Positions 35,643 through 45,267 of a stretch of 64,000 nt of DNA are shown one piece after another. The position numbers were made by a program, and so were the translations under genes. The stretch spans positions 38,014-102,013 of the forward strand of contig JADJMO010000033.1 of the NCBI GenBank assembly GCA_016709545.1. Direction: 5' to 3'. This DNA comes from Myxococcales bacterium (lineage in GTDB: Bacteria > Myxococcota_A > Polyangia > Polyangiales > JADJMO01). The stretch's first letter is position 1, and every line of letters begins with the position of its first letter. The notes under the pieces are model-generated. The model was not told the DNA's origin. It worked only from the letters and a program-made list of their open reading frames with translations, and searched no databases.

Positions 35643-37262
35643 ATGCGCCCCCACCTCCTCCTGGCCCTCCTCTGCCTCGCCGGTTGCTCCGAGGACGCGG
35701 CCGCCACACCCCCCTCCGACGCGGGCGCCGACGGGGACACGCTCGCCGACGTGACCCCCACCGTCGACTGGACGATCGAGATCGACCCGAGCGCGACGGG
35801 CCCTACCGTCTCGCGCTACCTGCTCGGCCAGTACGATCTCTCCGGCGCCCTCTACGACTTCGCCAAGGTCGAGGGCCTGCCGACCCAGATGAAGCAGGCG
35901 GGCTTCTCCGAGTGGCGTGTGGGCGTGGGCCGCTGGGAGCTCGGCACCCAGCTCTTGCCCACGCTCACCGACGGCACGGCGTGCCTCACGATCTTCCCCA
36001 AGGCCTCGCTCGCGCCGGATGGCTCCACCGACCTCAGCCTCGTGGCCGGTCGCGACTGGTTCACCGACGACGGCAAACCCGTCACGCTGGCCATGACCGC
36101 CGACGACGCGCGCTACGCGCTCGGGTACGCGCGCTCGGCGATAGACCAGGCGACCGCCTTCGGTGTGGAGCCGTGGGTCGACGTCGATCTGATGCCGCGC
36201 GCGCTCGCCAAGAACCGCACGCCGTCGCGGACCACCAGCGTCGTCCCCGACGCGTGCATGGCCACCTTCACCAACGCGATCTCCAACGCGGCCCCCGCCG
36301 ACTCGACCGTGTTCGCCGCCGCCGTCGTCGGCCTCGTGCGCCGCCTCGTCGAGGGCAGCGGCACCGAGAAGGGCCGCCCCATCACCCGCTTCGAGATCTG
36401 GAACGAGCCCGAATACCCGTACTTCTGGGACAAGACCCACGAGCCCAAGGGCAACCTCGACGAGTGGGTGAAGATGGCCGCGATCACCCTCGTGGGCCTC
36501 GCGGACTACCGCAGCAAGGCGATCGCGCCCGCGGCCAAGGCGCTGAAGTTCGGCTTCGGCAGCTTCGCCGTCGGCGACACCGCGGTGGCTCTGATCGGCG
36601 CGTTCGACAAGACCGCGCTCCCCGACGGCAGCTTCCTCCCGTTCGATTTCGTCTCGTTCCACGCCTACGACAACGACCCGCTGGTGGTCGCCGGCAAGGT
36701 CGATGAGGTGGCGGCCGCGCGCCGGGCGTCCACGCACTACCAGAACGTGGAGCTCGCCCTCGCCGAGTGGGGCCTCTCGCTCGACGGCAAGGGCTGGGAC
36801 CCTGCGACGATGGACGTCCCGCTGCACACCGCCACGGTGCTCGCGCTCGCCGCGACGGCCGGGATCGAGCACGCGCACCGCGCGATCTTCTACGACTACT
36901 ACGTCGGCATCCCGTTCGGCATCGTCGGCAACGATCGCAAGCCGAAGCCCGGTTTCCACGCGTACACGCTGCTCGCGCAGGTGGTGGGCGGCGCGCGGGT
37001 GCCGGTCAAGAACGCCGTGAACGGTCGGCTCGACGGCGGCCTCGGCGTGGTCCTCGTGACCAAGGACGCGAGCGGGAAGGTGCGGGCGCTGATCGTCAAT
37101 CGCGCGACGTCGGCCCGCAACGTGGAGCTCTCCGTCGGCGGCGCCGTCGTCACGGCGAGCGCGCTCTCGGTCTTCGACACGCCGTCCGCGGCGCCCTCCG
37201 CGCGCGACGTCGCCCGCACGCTCCGGCTGCCGCCGCGATCGATCGCGCTCGTGTCCCTGTAG
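35643..37262 (+). CDS. Secreted glycoside hydrolase, GH39-like, lipoprotein
   Basis: A 539-aa protein. The signal MRPHLLLALLCLAGC is lipidated at Cys15, then a short Asp/Ala tether. The catalytic part is a clan-A TIM barrel resembling GH39. It has an acid/base Glu in RFEIWNEPEYPYFWDK (about residue 255) and a nucleophile Glu in LALAEWGLSLDG (about 375), with VSFHAYDNDP between them. A C-terminal beta domain begins near residue 440. GH39 enzymes cleave xylosides or iduronides, but the specificity here is open. It is anchored to the outside of a membrane and may feed the sugar importers nearby. Confidence 0.82.
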   Translation: MRPHLLLALLCLAGCSEDAAATPPSDAGADGDTLADVTPTVDWTIEIDPSATGPTVSRYLLGQYDLSGALYDFAKVEGLPTQMKQAGFSEWRVGVGRWELGTQLLPTLTDGTACLTIFPKASLAPDGSTDLSLVAGRDWFTDDGKPVTLAMTADDARYALGYARSAIDQATAFGVEPWVDVDLMPRALAKNRTPSRTTSVVPDACMATFTNAISNAAPADSTVFAAAVVGLVRRLVEGSGTEKGRPITRFEIWNEPEYPYFWDKTHEPKGNLDEWVKMAAITLVGLADYRSKAIAPAAKALKFGFGSFAVGDTAVALIGAFDKTALPDGSFLPFDFVSFHAYDNDPLVVAGKVDEVAAARRASTHYQNVELALAEWGLSLDGKGWDPATMDVPLHTATVLALAATAGIEHAHRAIFYDYYVGIPFGIVGNDRKPKPGFHAYTLLAQVVGGARVPVKNAVNGRLDGGLGVVLVTKDASGKVRALIVNRATSARNVELSVGGAVVTASALSVFDTPSAAPSARDVARTLRLPPRSIALVSL

Positions 37263-37276
37263 CGCTTGCATCGAAC

Positions 37277-37926
37277 GTGACACCGACCGACGCTGCCCCC
37301 GTGTCCCCGCTGCTCCTCCCTCTGCCCACCACGGTCGTCGGTGAGCGCCTCACCCTGCGCCCGCTGCGCCGCGGTGACGGCGCCGAGCTGTTCGCCGTCG
37401 TCGATCGCTCGCGCGACCACCTCCGCCGGTTCCTCCGTGGGTCGACAAGACCCAGGGCGTGGACGACTGCGAGGCCACCGCGCGGCGGCTCGGCGCCAGG
37501 TGGATCCTGCGCGAGGACCTCGCGCTCTCGATGCGGCTCCGCGGGAGCGATCGCCTGATCGGCGGGACCGGGCTGCATCGCTTCGACTTCGAGGTGCGCT
37601 CGTTCGAGGTGGGCTACTGGATCGAGAAGGCGAGCGAGGGCCAGGGGTACGTGCAGGAGGCCGTGCGGCTCGTCGCCGCGCTGGCGGTCCGCCGGCTCGA
37701 GGCGCGCCACGTACGCATCCACTGCGACGCGACCAACGAGCGCAGCGCCCGCGTCCCGCGCGCCCTCGGGTTCACCGAGGAGGCCCTCCTGCGCTGCAAC
37801 ACCACGACCCCCACCGGCGAGGTGCGCGACACGCTCGTGTTCGGCCTCACCGCCGAGGAGTTCGCGGCGCGACCCTGGTCCAGCGCCGCGATCGCGGCCG
37901 TGGACGCCGCCGATCGCGACGGCTAG
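37277..37926 (+). CDS. GNAT N-acetyltransferase (RimJ/RimL type), frameshifted
   Basis: The N-terminus (GERLTLRPLRRGDGAELFAV) and the body (MRLRGSDRLIGGTGLHRFDF, EVGYWIEKASEGQGYVQEAV, HVRIHCDATNERSARVPRAL) are in different frames. One missing C near 37437 would restore FLPWVDKTQGVDDCEATARR and a protein of about 216 aa. The acetyl-CoA pyrophosphate loop (ASEGQGY) is present. It probably acetylates a protein N-terminus or a small amine. The stop TAG shares CTAG with the convergent thioesterase stop. Confidence 0.8.
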
Positions 37927-38314
37927 CCGCGCACCCGCGCCACCACCGACGGCGGGATCGGCACGACCTGCTTCTTGCCGTCGAGGCACACCATCTCGAC
38001 GACGCCCTTCACGAGCAGCGTGTCGCCGCGGTAGGCGTCCTGCTCGAAGCGCGCGCGGTACTCGCTCTCGAGCACCGCGCGTGACCGGATCCGATCGTGT
38101 CGCCGAACACCGCGCCCTGCTTGAACGAGAGCTCGCAGCGGTAGACGACGAAGCCGATGCCGTCCTCGTGGTAGAGCCGCAGGAGCTCCTGCACCCCGAG
38201 CAGGTGCTCGCGCGCGCGCTCGAAGTACTTGAGGTAGTTCGCGTGGTAGACGAGCCCCGAGTGATCGGTGTCCTCGTAGTAGATCTGCACCGGGAAGACG
38301 GCGGGCGTCGCCAT
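37923..38314 (-). CDS. Acyl-CoA thioesterase, YbgC/FadM hotdog family, frameshifted
   Basis: MATPAVFPVQIYYEDTDHSG continues with LVYHANYLKYFERAREHLLG, the YbgC-type signature with the catalytic Asp in EDTDHSG and the helix that follows. The C-terminal part (ARFEQDAYRGDTLLVKGVVE) lies in another frame; a one-base error near 38085 joins them to give about 130 aa, normal for a hotdog thioesterase. The enzyme hydrolyses short acyl-CoA in the cytoplasm. The start at 38314 begins the conserved block. Confidence 0.8.
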
Positions 38315-38371
38315 GCGCGCGAGTGTGGCAGGGCACGCCCGGCCCGTCACGCCCCGGCTGCGAACGGAGCT

Positions 38372-39521
38372 TCAGGGCGCGGCGCAGATCGGCAGCGCGT
38401 GGGTGGGACCGGCCTTCTTGGCCGCGACGTCGACGATGGCGAGCCCCGGCTTGTTGGTGTGGACGAGCACCAGCTTGCCGCCCACCGAGATCCAGTCGGC
38501 GCTGATCGACTCGAGGTCGAGCCCGTCGCCCGGCGCGGTCGCGATGGGGGTCTTGGTGAAGGCGTCCAGATCGACGATGGAGAGGATCTTGTCGTGGAGG
38601 ACGAGCCAGGCCTTGCTCGTCGGATCCTGCGCGAGCGAGCCGCCGTAGCCGCTGAGGAACAGCTTCTGGCCCTTCACCGGATCGACGAGCCAGTTGGTCT
38701 GCCCCGGCCCGCAGCACACCGTGTCGCTGAGGGCCACGCGGTTGCCCACGAAGTGGCCGCGCCACGTGTTGGTGGGGTCCGCGAAGCCCATCGGGGTGTC
38801 GGGCTTGCTCGGGTCGTAGGTCGTCAGCAGCACGCGCGCCGTGCGCTTGCCCGTGGCGACGTCGTAGGGTGTCGCCTTGCAGCTGGAAGCCGCCCTTCTT
38901 GTCCTTGTCGCGCACGAACACGAAGACCTTGCCGCCGGTGTCGTCGGCGAACGCGGCGATCGGCGGGTCGGCGTCGGGCGGCGGCGGAGCGACGGCCTTC
39001 TTGCCCTTCTTGCCCTTCTTGTCGCCGGGCTTCGGCTCGGCCTTCTTGGCCGCCTTCTGCGTCTGACCAGGGATGGTGATCGTCTTGCACTTGGCCTTGT
39101 CGGCGGGGCAGACCTTCACCGTGCTCGCCGTGGTCTCGACGGTGACCGCGGTGGGCGAGGGCGCGGACTCGGTCCACTCCGGCACCTTGTACGGCGGCGC
39201 CTCGGCCACCGCACCGGTCTCGGGATCGACGAGCAAGCACGGGTGCGACTGGCCGGGCTCGGCGTACGGGTTGCCACCGGTGAGGCTCGCGTCGAGGAAG
39301 CACGCGAGCACCTGCTTGCCCTGCACTGCGAGGTGCAGGATCCCGCCCTCGGCGGCGCGGGCAGGGAGACAGGCCTTGGCCACCGGCGCTGCCGACGACG
39401 CGACGGGCGGCGTCGAAGAAGCGCTCACCGAGGCCGAGGCGACCGGCGTCGGCGTGACCGGCGCGGGGTCGTTGGTGCAAGCGACGAAGGCGAGGGCAGC
39501 GAGCGGAAGTGAGCGGTTCAT
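38372..39521 (-). CDS. Hypothetical lipoprotein with Lys-rich linker, frameshifted
   Basis: About 382 aa after bridging one frameshift near 38870. MNRSLPLAALAFVAC is a lipoprotein signal (Cys15), followed by an Ala/Ser/Pro/Val linker. A domain with QVLACFLDASLTGGNPYAEP comes next, then a Lys/Gly/Pro-rich segment around 180-205 and a beta-propeller-like C-terminal half (VGNRVALSDTVCCGPGQTNW, KILSIVDLDAFTKTPIATAP). No recognised family. The start is fixed by the signal peptide. Confidence 0.6.
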
Positions 39522-39721
39522 GGGGACCTCGAGGCCGCGTTCGTAGCACCAACGAACGCGAGCACCACCGGTCTTCCCACGCGTGATGGATCCGACCTCG
39601 TGACCCCAAGGTTCCTCGAACGAACCCGCATCAGACCTCGAACGTGGTGCCGGATCGCCGCATCGCATCGATCGTCCCCACCGCAGTTTCCGCTCGGGTG
39701 CCCCGCGCAAGGAGCAGGATC

Positions 39722-40357
39722 ATGAAGTTCCGTCTCGTCTCGTCGATCACCTGTGTGTCGTGTTGCCTCGCCATGGCCGCTTCGGCCGCCCCGCTCGACA
39801 AGGAGGGCACGGCCGAGCCCTCGAACGGGGCCACGGTGTCCCCCGTTCGCGTCGGCGTGCTCGGCGGTGTCGGCGCCCCGCGCGCGCTCACCGTCGAGGG
39901 CATGTTCCTCGTCAGCGAGCGCGTCCTCGTCGGCCTCGAGTACGGCGTGTTGCCGACCTCGACCTTCGGTGGCGTCTCCGTGGGCGTCTCGGCCGTCTCG
40001 GGCGATCTGCGCATCTTCCCGTTCCGCGGCGGTCCGTTCTTCCTCGGCGCGCGGCTCGGACGACAGGTCCTCGACGCGAGCGCGACCGTCACGGTGGCCT
40101 CCTACGGCAGCTACTCGGGCTCCACCCACCAGGAGAGCTGGTTCTTCGGTCCGCGCCTCGGGCTGCTCTGGGTGTCCCGCCCGGGCTTCACGATCGGCAC
40201 CAGCGTCGGCCTGCAGATCCCGCTCTCGCACAAGGTCGACACCACGCTGCCCGCAGGTGTGCCCCGGGACAAGGTCGTGCCCTCGGTCATCGACACCCTC
40301 GGGGGTGGCGGCGTCATCCCCACCCTCGATCTGCTGCAGCTCGGCGTGGCGTTCTGA
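39722..40357 (+). CDS. Secreted outer-membrane-like beta-barrel protein
   Basis: A 211-aa protein. MKFRLVSSITCVSCCLAMAA and a following ASA cleavage site form a standard signal peptide. The mature part alternates hydrophobic residues in repeated strands (ERVLVGLEYGVLPTSTFGGV, FFLGARLGRQVLDASATVTV, WFFGPRLGLLWVSRPGFTIG) and ends in LQLGVAF with a terminal Phe, as expected of an outer-membrane beta barrel recognised by the BAM machinery. Function unknown. The 200-bp gap before it should carry divergent promoters with the gene starting at 39521. Confidence 0.7.
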   Translation: MKFRLVSSITCVSCCLAMAASAAPLDKEGTAEPSNGATVSPVRVGVLGGVGAPRALTVEGMFLVSERVLVGLEYGVLPTSTFGGVSVGVSAVSGDLRIFPFRGGPFFLGARLGRQVLDASATVTVASYGSYSGSTHQESWFFGPRLGLLWVSRPGFTIGTSVGLQIPLSHKVDTTLPAGVPRDKVVPSVIDTLGGGGVIPTLDLLQLGVAF

Positions 40358-40388
40358 AACCTCGTCCGTCGGGCGGCATCGGTCGCCC

Positions 40389-41372
40389 ATGCACAAGCGC
40401 AAGCTCGGTGGGCTCGGAGGTCTCCGCGTTGGGCCTCGGTTGCATGGGGATGTCCGAGTTCTACGGCGCGGCCGACGACGCCGAGTCCAACGCCACCCTC
40501 GAGCTCGCCCTCGAGCGCGGGCTCGACTTCTTCGACACCGCCGACGTCTACGGCTTCGGCAAGAACGAGGTCCTGCTCGCTCCCTTCCTGAAGCGGCACC
40601 GCGCGCGCGTGGTCCTGGCCACCAAGTTCGGCATCGTGCGCGACCCGAGCGATCCGACCAAGCGCGGGCTCGACGGGTCGCCCGCCTACGTGCAGCGCTC
40701 GTGCGAGGCCAGCCTGAAGCGGCTCGGCGTCGAAGTGATCGACCTCTACTACCTGCACCGCAAGGACCCGAAGACGCCGATCGAGGACACGGTCGGCGCG
40801 ATGGCCGAGCTCGTGAAGCAGGGCAAGGTGCGCCACCTGGGCCTCTCCGAGGTGAGCCCCGAGACCTTGAAACGGGCGTGCGCCGTGCACCCGATCGCGG
40901 CCCTGCAGACGGAGTACTCGCTGTGGAGCCGCGACCCGGACGACGGCCTCCTCGCGGCGTGCCGCGCGCTCGGCGTCGGCTTCGTCGCCTACAGCCCCCT
41001 CGGGCGCGGGTTCCTCACGGGCCAGATCAAGGCCTTCGAGGACCTCGCCGCCGACGACTACCGCCGCTTCTCGCCGCGCTTCCAGGGCGAGAACTTCCAG
41101 AAGAACCTCGCCCTCGTGGCCGCCGTCGGAGAGCTCGCGAAGAGCAAGGGCTGCACGCCGGCGCAGCTCGCGCTCGCGTGGGCGCTGTCGCGCGGCGACG
41201 ACGTGGTGCCGATCCCCGGCACCAAGCGGCGCACCTATCTCCGTGACAACCTCGGCGCGCTCGAAGTCTCGCTGACCCCGGCCGACCTCGCCGCGATCGA
41301 CGCCGTGGCCCCGAAGGCGCGGCCGCGGGGCTCCGCTACCCCGAGACCAGCGTGCCGCTCGTCGACGCCTGA
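40389..41372 (+). CDS. Aldo/keto reductase, frameshifted at both ends
   Basis: About 327 aa. Catalytic tetrad motifs are present: Asp in FFDTADVYGFGKNE with Tyr in the same motif, Lys in VVLATKFGIV and His in IDLYYLHRKDPKTPIED. NADPH-binding residues lie in SPLGRGFLTG and IPGTKRRTYLRDNL. The start (MHKRKLGG) is in a different frame from SEVSALGLGCMGMSEFYG, with a shift near 40412. The end (AAAGLRYPETSVPLVDA) needs a shift near 41317 and then stops at 41372. It reduces an aldehyde or ketone in the cytoplasm. It abuts the convergent NTPase gene. Confidence 0.82.
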
Positions 41373-42452
41373 TCAGCGCAGGCGGTCGAGCAGGCGCTCC
41401 ACCCGCAGCATCGCCCCGAGGTCGCTCGTGCGGTGGGCGTGGTCCATCGCCGCGAACAGGTGGGTCTGCTCGCGGAGGATGCGCGCGGGCTCGCGCTCGA
41501 GGAGGCGGACGTAGTGGTGGTAGAAGCGCGCGCGGTCGAACGTGGTGCGCGCGGCGACGGCGTAGCGCACCACGGCGTGCAGCGTGTAGCGACCGCGGAG
41601 CGGCTCCTGGACGAGGCGCAGACGCACGAGCTCCGTGAGCGCCGCCTCGGCCCCGCTGCGCACCCGCGCGAGCTGCGCGAGCGAGGTCTCGTCCACGTGG
41701 TCGCCCTCCACGTGCGCGAGCACGGCGAGCATGCGCTGGCTCTGCGGCGAGAGGCGCCGCCACACGAAGTCGACCAGCAGGCTCACCTCGGGGACGTCGT
41801 CCTCGTGGGCGACCACGTGCACCCGCCCGAGGCCCCGCGCCGCGAGGAACGCCTGGAGATCGGCCACCGTGGCCTCGCCGCTCTCGACGATGCCGTCGGC
41901 GACGTCCTGCGCGAGCGGGTTCCACCGCAGGAGCCGGGTGAGCGCCGCGACCCGGGGGAACGCCGAGCGCCCCGTGGTCACGAGCGGCGCGGTCACCGGG
42001 TAGACCAGCACGCCCGCGAGCAGGCACCGCCGCGCGGTCACGAGGAACGTGACGGGGGTGCCGTCGAGCGCGTCGAGGAGCTTGGCCGTGGCGCGGTCGT
42101 CCTCGTGGTTGTCGAGCACGACGAACCGGGGGCCGCCGGTCGAGAGGAACGCGCGCAGGCCGGGCAGGCGCTGGTCGGCGCCCGAGGGCGTGCCGAAGCC
42201 CACCGCCAGGATCTCGAGCAGGGTCTGCAGATCCCAGGCGCCGATGCGGAACCAGTGCACGCGGCCCTCGAAGCGCGGCGCGACGCGGTGGCCGAGCGCG
42301 GCCGCGAGCATCGACTTGCCGCTGCCCCCGCCGCCGACGAGCGCGAGGCGCGTGGGGGTCTTGCCGACGAGCCGGTCGAGGGTCTCGAGCTCCTGCGCGC
42401 GGCCCTTGAGTCCGCGCGGCCGCGGCGGGAAGGCCCGACCGACGGCGGTCAC
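41373..42452 (-). CDS. P-loop NTPase of STAND/NB-ARC-like type
   Basis: A 359-aa protein. Walker A is LALVGGGGSGKSMLAAALG (residues 37-55). Walker B is PRFVVLDNHEDD, followed by a sensor-like VTFLVTARRCLLAG. The C-terminal half is a winged-helix and helical region (SLLVDFVWRRLSPQSQRMLA, RYTLHAVVRYAVAA), the layout of NB-ARC/AP-ATPases that act as signalling switches. No TPR or effector domain follows, so it is short. The GTG start overlaps the stop of the ABC ATPase gene (GTGA, 42449-42452). Confidence 0.72.
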   Translation of the reverse strand: MTAVGRAFPPRPRGLKGRAQELETLDRLVGKTPTRLALVGGGGSGKSMLAAALGHRVAPRFEGRVHWFRIGAWDLQTLLEILAVGFGTPSGADQRLPGLRAFLSTGGPRFVVLDNHEDDRATAKLLDALDGTPVTFLVTARRCLLAGVLVYPVTAPLVTTGRSAFPRVAALTRLLRWNPLAQDVADGIVESGEATVADLQAFLAARGLGRVHVVAHEDDVPEVSLLVDFVWRRLSPQSQRMLAVLAHVEGDHVDETSLAQLARVRSGAEAALTELVRLRLVQEPLRGRYTLHAVVRYAVAARTTFDRARFYHHYVRLLEREPARILREQTHLFAAMDHAHRTSDLGAMLRVERLLDRLR

Positions 42453-43396
42453 CGCGTGAGCTCCATCACCCGCTGCTCGAGGCCACGACCCTTGCTGACG
42501 CCGCTGATGCGGGCCTTCTCGCGCAGCAGCACGGTCAACACGTCGGCGATGACCGCCTCGGCGTCGGCGCGGTCGCGCGTGAAGTAGACGATCAGCTCAC
42601 GCCGCTCGGCGTCGAAGTCGGCGCGATCCACGACCGCCACGCCGCGCACCGCCTCGAGCGGCACGGGACCCTCCGCGAGGTCGAAGCGCACCTCGGCGGC
42701 GGAGGCCGTGAGCTCGCCGATCGCGCCGGCCATCACGAGCCGCCCTTGATCGAGGATCGCGGCGCCGTCGCACATCTCCTCGAGCTCGTGCAGGTTGTGG
42801 CTCGAGATGATGAGCGTGCACTGCCCGCGGCGCTTGACGATGATCTGGCGGACCTCGTAGGCCACGCGCGGATCGAGCCCTGCGGTGGGCTCGTCGAGCA
42901 GCACCACCTCGGGCGAGCCGAGGAGCGCCTGCGCGAGCTGCACCCGCTTGGCCATGCCGTGCGAGAGCGCGCTGCACCGTGTGTCCCACCAGCCCGCGCC
43001 CTCCACCTCGGCGAGCACCTTCTGCGCGTCGCGGGTGGCGTCGGTGCGGTCCATGCCCTGCAGCCGCGCGAGGTGGACGAGCAGCGCGCCCACGCGGTCG
43101 CCGGGCGGGAGCACCGCATCCTGCGGGAGCACGCCGATGCGTCCGCGCAGCTGGTCGACCTCGCTCGGGGCGAAGCCGAGCACCTCGAGCTCCCCGCTCG
43201 TCGGCTGCAGGAACCCCGCGAGCATGGAGAACGTGGTGGTCTTGCCGGCGCCGTTCGGGCCGATGAGCCCATAGACCGCGCCGCGCGGGACGCGGAGCGA
43301 GACGCCGGCGACCGCGGCCTTCGCGCCGAAGCGCTTGGTGACGTTGCGGAGGACGACCGCCGACGCGACGCTCTCGGGCCCCTTCGCCGCGCTCAC
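42449..43396 (-). CDS. ABC-2 type transporter ATP-binding protein
   Basis: A 315-aa ATPase with Walker A GPNGAGKTTT, a Q-loop at GVLPQDAVLPPG, signature LSHGMAKRVQLAQALL, Walker B VVLLDEPTAGLD and switch His in ISSHNLHELEEM. The C-terminal 80 residues form the small regulatory domain found in exporter ATPases. It pairs with the permease encoded just upstream for export of an unknown substrate. The GTG overlaps the permease stop (GTGA, 43393-43396), and its own stop overlaps the NTPase start. Confidence 0.92.
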   Translation of the reverse strand: MSAAKGPESVASAVVLRNVTKRFGAKAAVAGVSLRVPRGAVYGLIGPNGAGKTTTFSMLAGFLQPTSGELEVLGFAPSEVDQLRGRIGVLPQDAVLPPGDRVGALLVHLARLQGMDRTDATRDAQKVLAEVEGAGWWDTRCSALSHGMAKRVQLAQALLGSPEVVLLDEPTAGLDPRVAYEVRQIIVKRRGQCTLIISSHNLHELEEMCDGAAILDQGRLVMAGAIGELTASAAEVRFDLAEGPVPLEAVRGVAVVDRADFDAERRELIVYFTRDRADAEAVIADVLTVLLREKARISGVSKGRGLEQRVMELTR

Positions 43397-44220
43397 GCGT
43401 CCCTCTGCTGGAACAGGAGGAGCGCCGCGCCGAGGAACAGGGCGGCGAACAGGCCCGACGCGAGCAGGCCGAGCCCGAACTTGTCGGGCGAGGGAGACAG
43501 CAAGAGGCGGTCGAAGCCGCTCGGGTGGACCCAGGTGATGCTGTCGTTGTCGCTGGCGCGGCCGATGCCGTAGGTGACGAGCAGCACGAGCCAGGCGAAC
43601 GCGCTGGTGAGCAGCGCCAGGATCGGCGTGCGGAACAGCCCGCTGAAGAACACGACCAGGGCGCACCACGCGGCGCTGACCGGCAGGGTCACGAGCCACA
43701 GCCGGAACCCCCAGACCACGACGTCGGAGACAGGAATCGAGCTCTTGGCGAGGATCACCACCCAGCACACGAGGTTCATGAGCAGGGTCATCGCGGAGGC
43801 CACGGCGAACATGCCGACGTACTTGCCCACGAAGTAGGAGCTCCTCCGCGTGCGCACCGTCCAGTAGCGCACCGCGCGGTGCTGGAGGTCGCCGGCCACC
43901 GTGTCGAAGCCGACGAACACCGCGAGCAGCGCGGCGAGGGCGAGCGTGCCGCTCATGAGCACGAACAGCACCTCGGGCATCCCGGCGAGCGCCTTGCCGA
44001 TCTCCTTGCCGTAGACCTGGGCGATGGCCTCCTCCCGCATCGAGTGCACGCTCTCGGCGCCGAACTTGCTGCCGATCCGGCCCTGCGCGCTCAGCGTGAC
44101 CAGCGTGGTGCCCACCCCTCCGAGCACGCAGATGCCCGCGAGCACGAGGCCCTTGGCGCTCCTGAGGTTGCGCACGAGCTCACGCTCGACGACCAGGGCG
44201 ATCTCTCGGAGTGGACTCAT
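43393..44220 (-). CDS. ABC-2 type transporter permease
   Basis: A 275-aa membrane protein with six hydrophobic segments (for example LVLAGICVLGGVGTTLVTL, LFVLMSGTLALAALLAVFVG, AFAWLVLLVTYGI, LLASGLFAALFLGAALLLF). A cytoplasmic N-terminus and the phrase DTVAGDLQHRAVRYWTVRT, typical of ABC-2 exporters (GEIS-like motif position), support the call. It is the first gene of the exporter operon and is divergent from the gene at 44292. Confidence 0.88.
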   Translation of the reverse strand: MSPLREIALVVERELVRNLRSAKGLVLAGICVLGGVGTTLVTLSAQGRIGSKFGAESVHSMREEAIAQVYGKEIGKALAGMPEVLFVLMSGTLALAALLAVFVGFDTVAGDLQHRAVRYWTVRTRRSSYFVGKYVGMFAVASAMTLLMNLVCWVVILAKSSIPVSDVVVWGFRLWLVTLPVSAAWCALVVFFSGLFRTPILALLTSAFAWLVLLVTYGIGRASDNDSITWVHPSGFDRLLLSPSPDKFGLGLLASGLFAALFLGAALLLFQQRDA

Positions 44221-44291
44221 GGGGTCCGGAGCCTACCAGGCCTTCTCCATGGCAGGTCGGCGCCTCGACCGTGTACGGTGGTTCGAACGCC

Positions 44292-44876
44292 ATGCGGCTC
44301 AAACACATCACGTTCCAGGAGACGGATCGCGAGCCGTGGATCGCGAGCCAGCGGCAATGGCTCGCCGCTTCGATCGCGGCCGGCGGGCTCCACGGGGCGT
44401 TCGGCGCCGAGCACGGGGGGCAAGCCCGGGTCGTGTTCCTGTGGGAGAGCGACGAGGCCCTGCGCGGCTTCATGGAGCACGACCACGATCGCGCCCTCGC
44501 CGAGGCGGGGACCGTGGGCCGGTACGCGGCCCTGTACCTCGACGTCCTCGAGCAAGAGGGCTCGTTCGTCGGCGCCACCTACGTCGCCGAGTCGCTGGCC
44601 TGGGTCCGTGACGACGGGATCGACGACTGGCTCGTCGAGCGCAAGATCTGGGCGGAGGCCACCCGCGCGTGCGACGGCTTCGTCGGGAGCCTCGTCGCCC
44701 GCGGTCGACACGCGTGCCTCGTGACCACCCTCTGGCGCGACCGCGCGGCGCACGAGCGCTACCTGCACGACGTGGTCCCGCAGATCCGCATGAAGACCGA
44801 CGAGGGCAGCACCGTCCGCCTCGTGCGCTTCGAGGCAGAGTTGCTGCCAATGCTGACACACGGGGCGATCGTCTAG
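44292..44876 (+). CDS. Hypothetical dimeric alpha/beta-barrel-like protein
   Basis: A 194-aa cytoplasmic protein. The pattern of a strand (LKHITFQETD), a helix, a strand with Trp (ARVVFLWESDEALRGFMEHD) and a second similar unit (HACLVTTLWRDRAAHERYLH, DVVPQIRMKTDEGSTVRLVR) suggests two ferredoxin-like repeats, as in the antibiotic-monooxygenase or YdbC-type superfamily. This is a fold guess from spacing, not a firm family match. No catalytic residues can be named. Confidence 0.5.
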   Translation: MRLKHITFQETDREPWIASQRQWLAASIAAGGLHGAFGAEHGGQARVVFLWESDEALRGFMEHDHDRALAEAGTVGRYAALYLDVLEQEGSFVGATYVAESLAWVRDDGIDDWLVERKIWAEATRACDGFVGSLVARGRHACLVTTLWRDRAAHERYLHDVVPQIRMKTDEGSTVRLVRFEAELLPMLTHGAIV

Positions 44877-44883
44877 CGCCCGT

Positions 44884-45252
44884 CTAGTCCGTCGGGGGGC
44901 ACGCGTAGGCGACCCCCTTGAGCACCCAGGTGCGGGTGCGGCATCCGGGCGACTCGTGGGGCCGCTGCTCCTCGGTGAGGCGGACGTAGTTGGCGCCCTT
45001 CTCGGCGGCCTTGTTGCGCAGGTTGGCCTCGGCGCCCTCCCGCGCTCCTTCGAGGCCGAGCGGCTCGCACCCGCTGCCGTGGTCCGCCTCCACGGGGCCG
45101 AGCTCCTTGCAGGCCTCGACCTGCTGGTTCGGCGACACGGTCACCTGCTTGCCCTTGGCGGTGAGCGCAGGAATCCGCACCGCGCCACCGCACGCGAGCA
45201 GCGCGACGGCGACGAACGACAGGGCGAGCGAGGCGTCCGAGCGGCGACCCAT
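44884..45252 (-). CDS. DUF4156-like lipoprotein
   Basis: A 122-aa protein. The signal ends AVALLAC with a lipidated Cys at about 21. The mature part has VEACKELGPVEADHGSGC and EANLRNKAAEKGANYVRLTE, the pattern of small outer-membrane lipoproteins grouped as DUF4156. A final CPPTD closes a disulfide-rich tail. It lies 15 bp downstream of the pyruvate kinase gene on the same strand and is probably co-transcribed. Function unknown. Confidence 0.75.
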   Translation of the reverse strand: MGRRSDASLALSFVAVALLACGGAVRIPALTAKGKQVTVSPNQQVEACKELGPVEADHGSGCEPLGLEGAREGAEANLRNKAAEKGANYVRLTEEQRPHESPGCRTRTWVLKGVAYACPPTD

Positions 45253-45267
45253 CGGCCGATCCTACGG

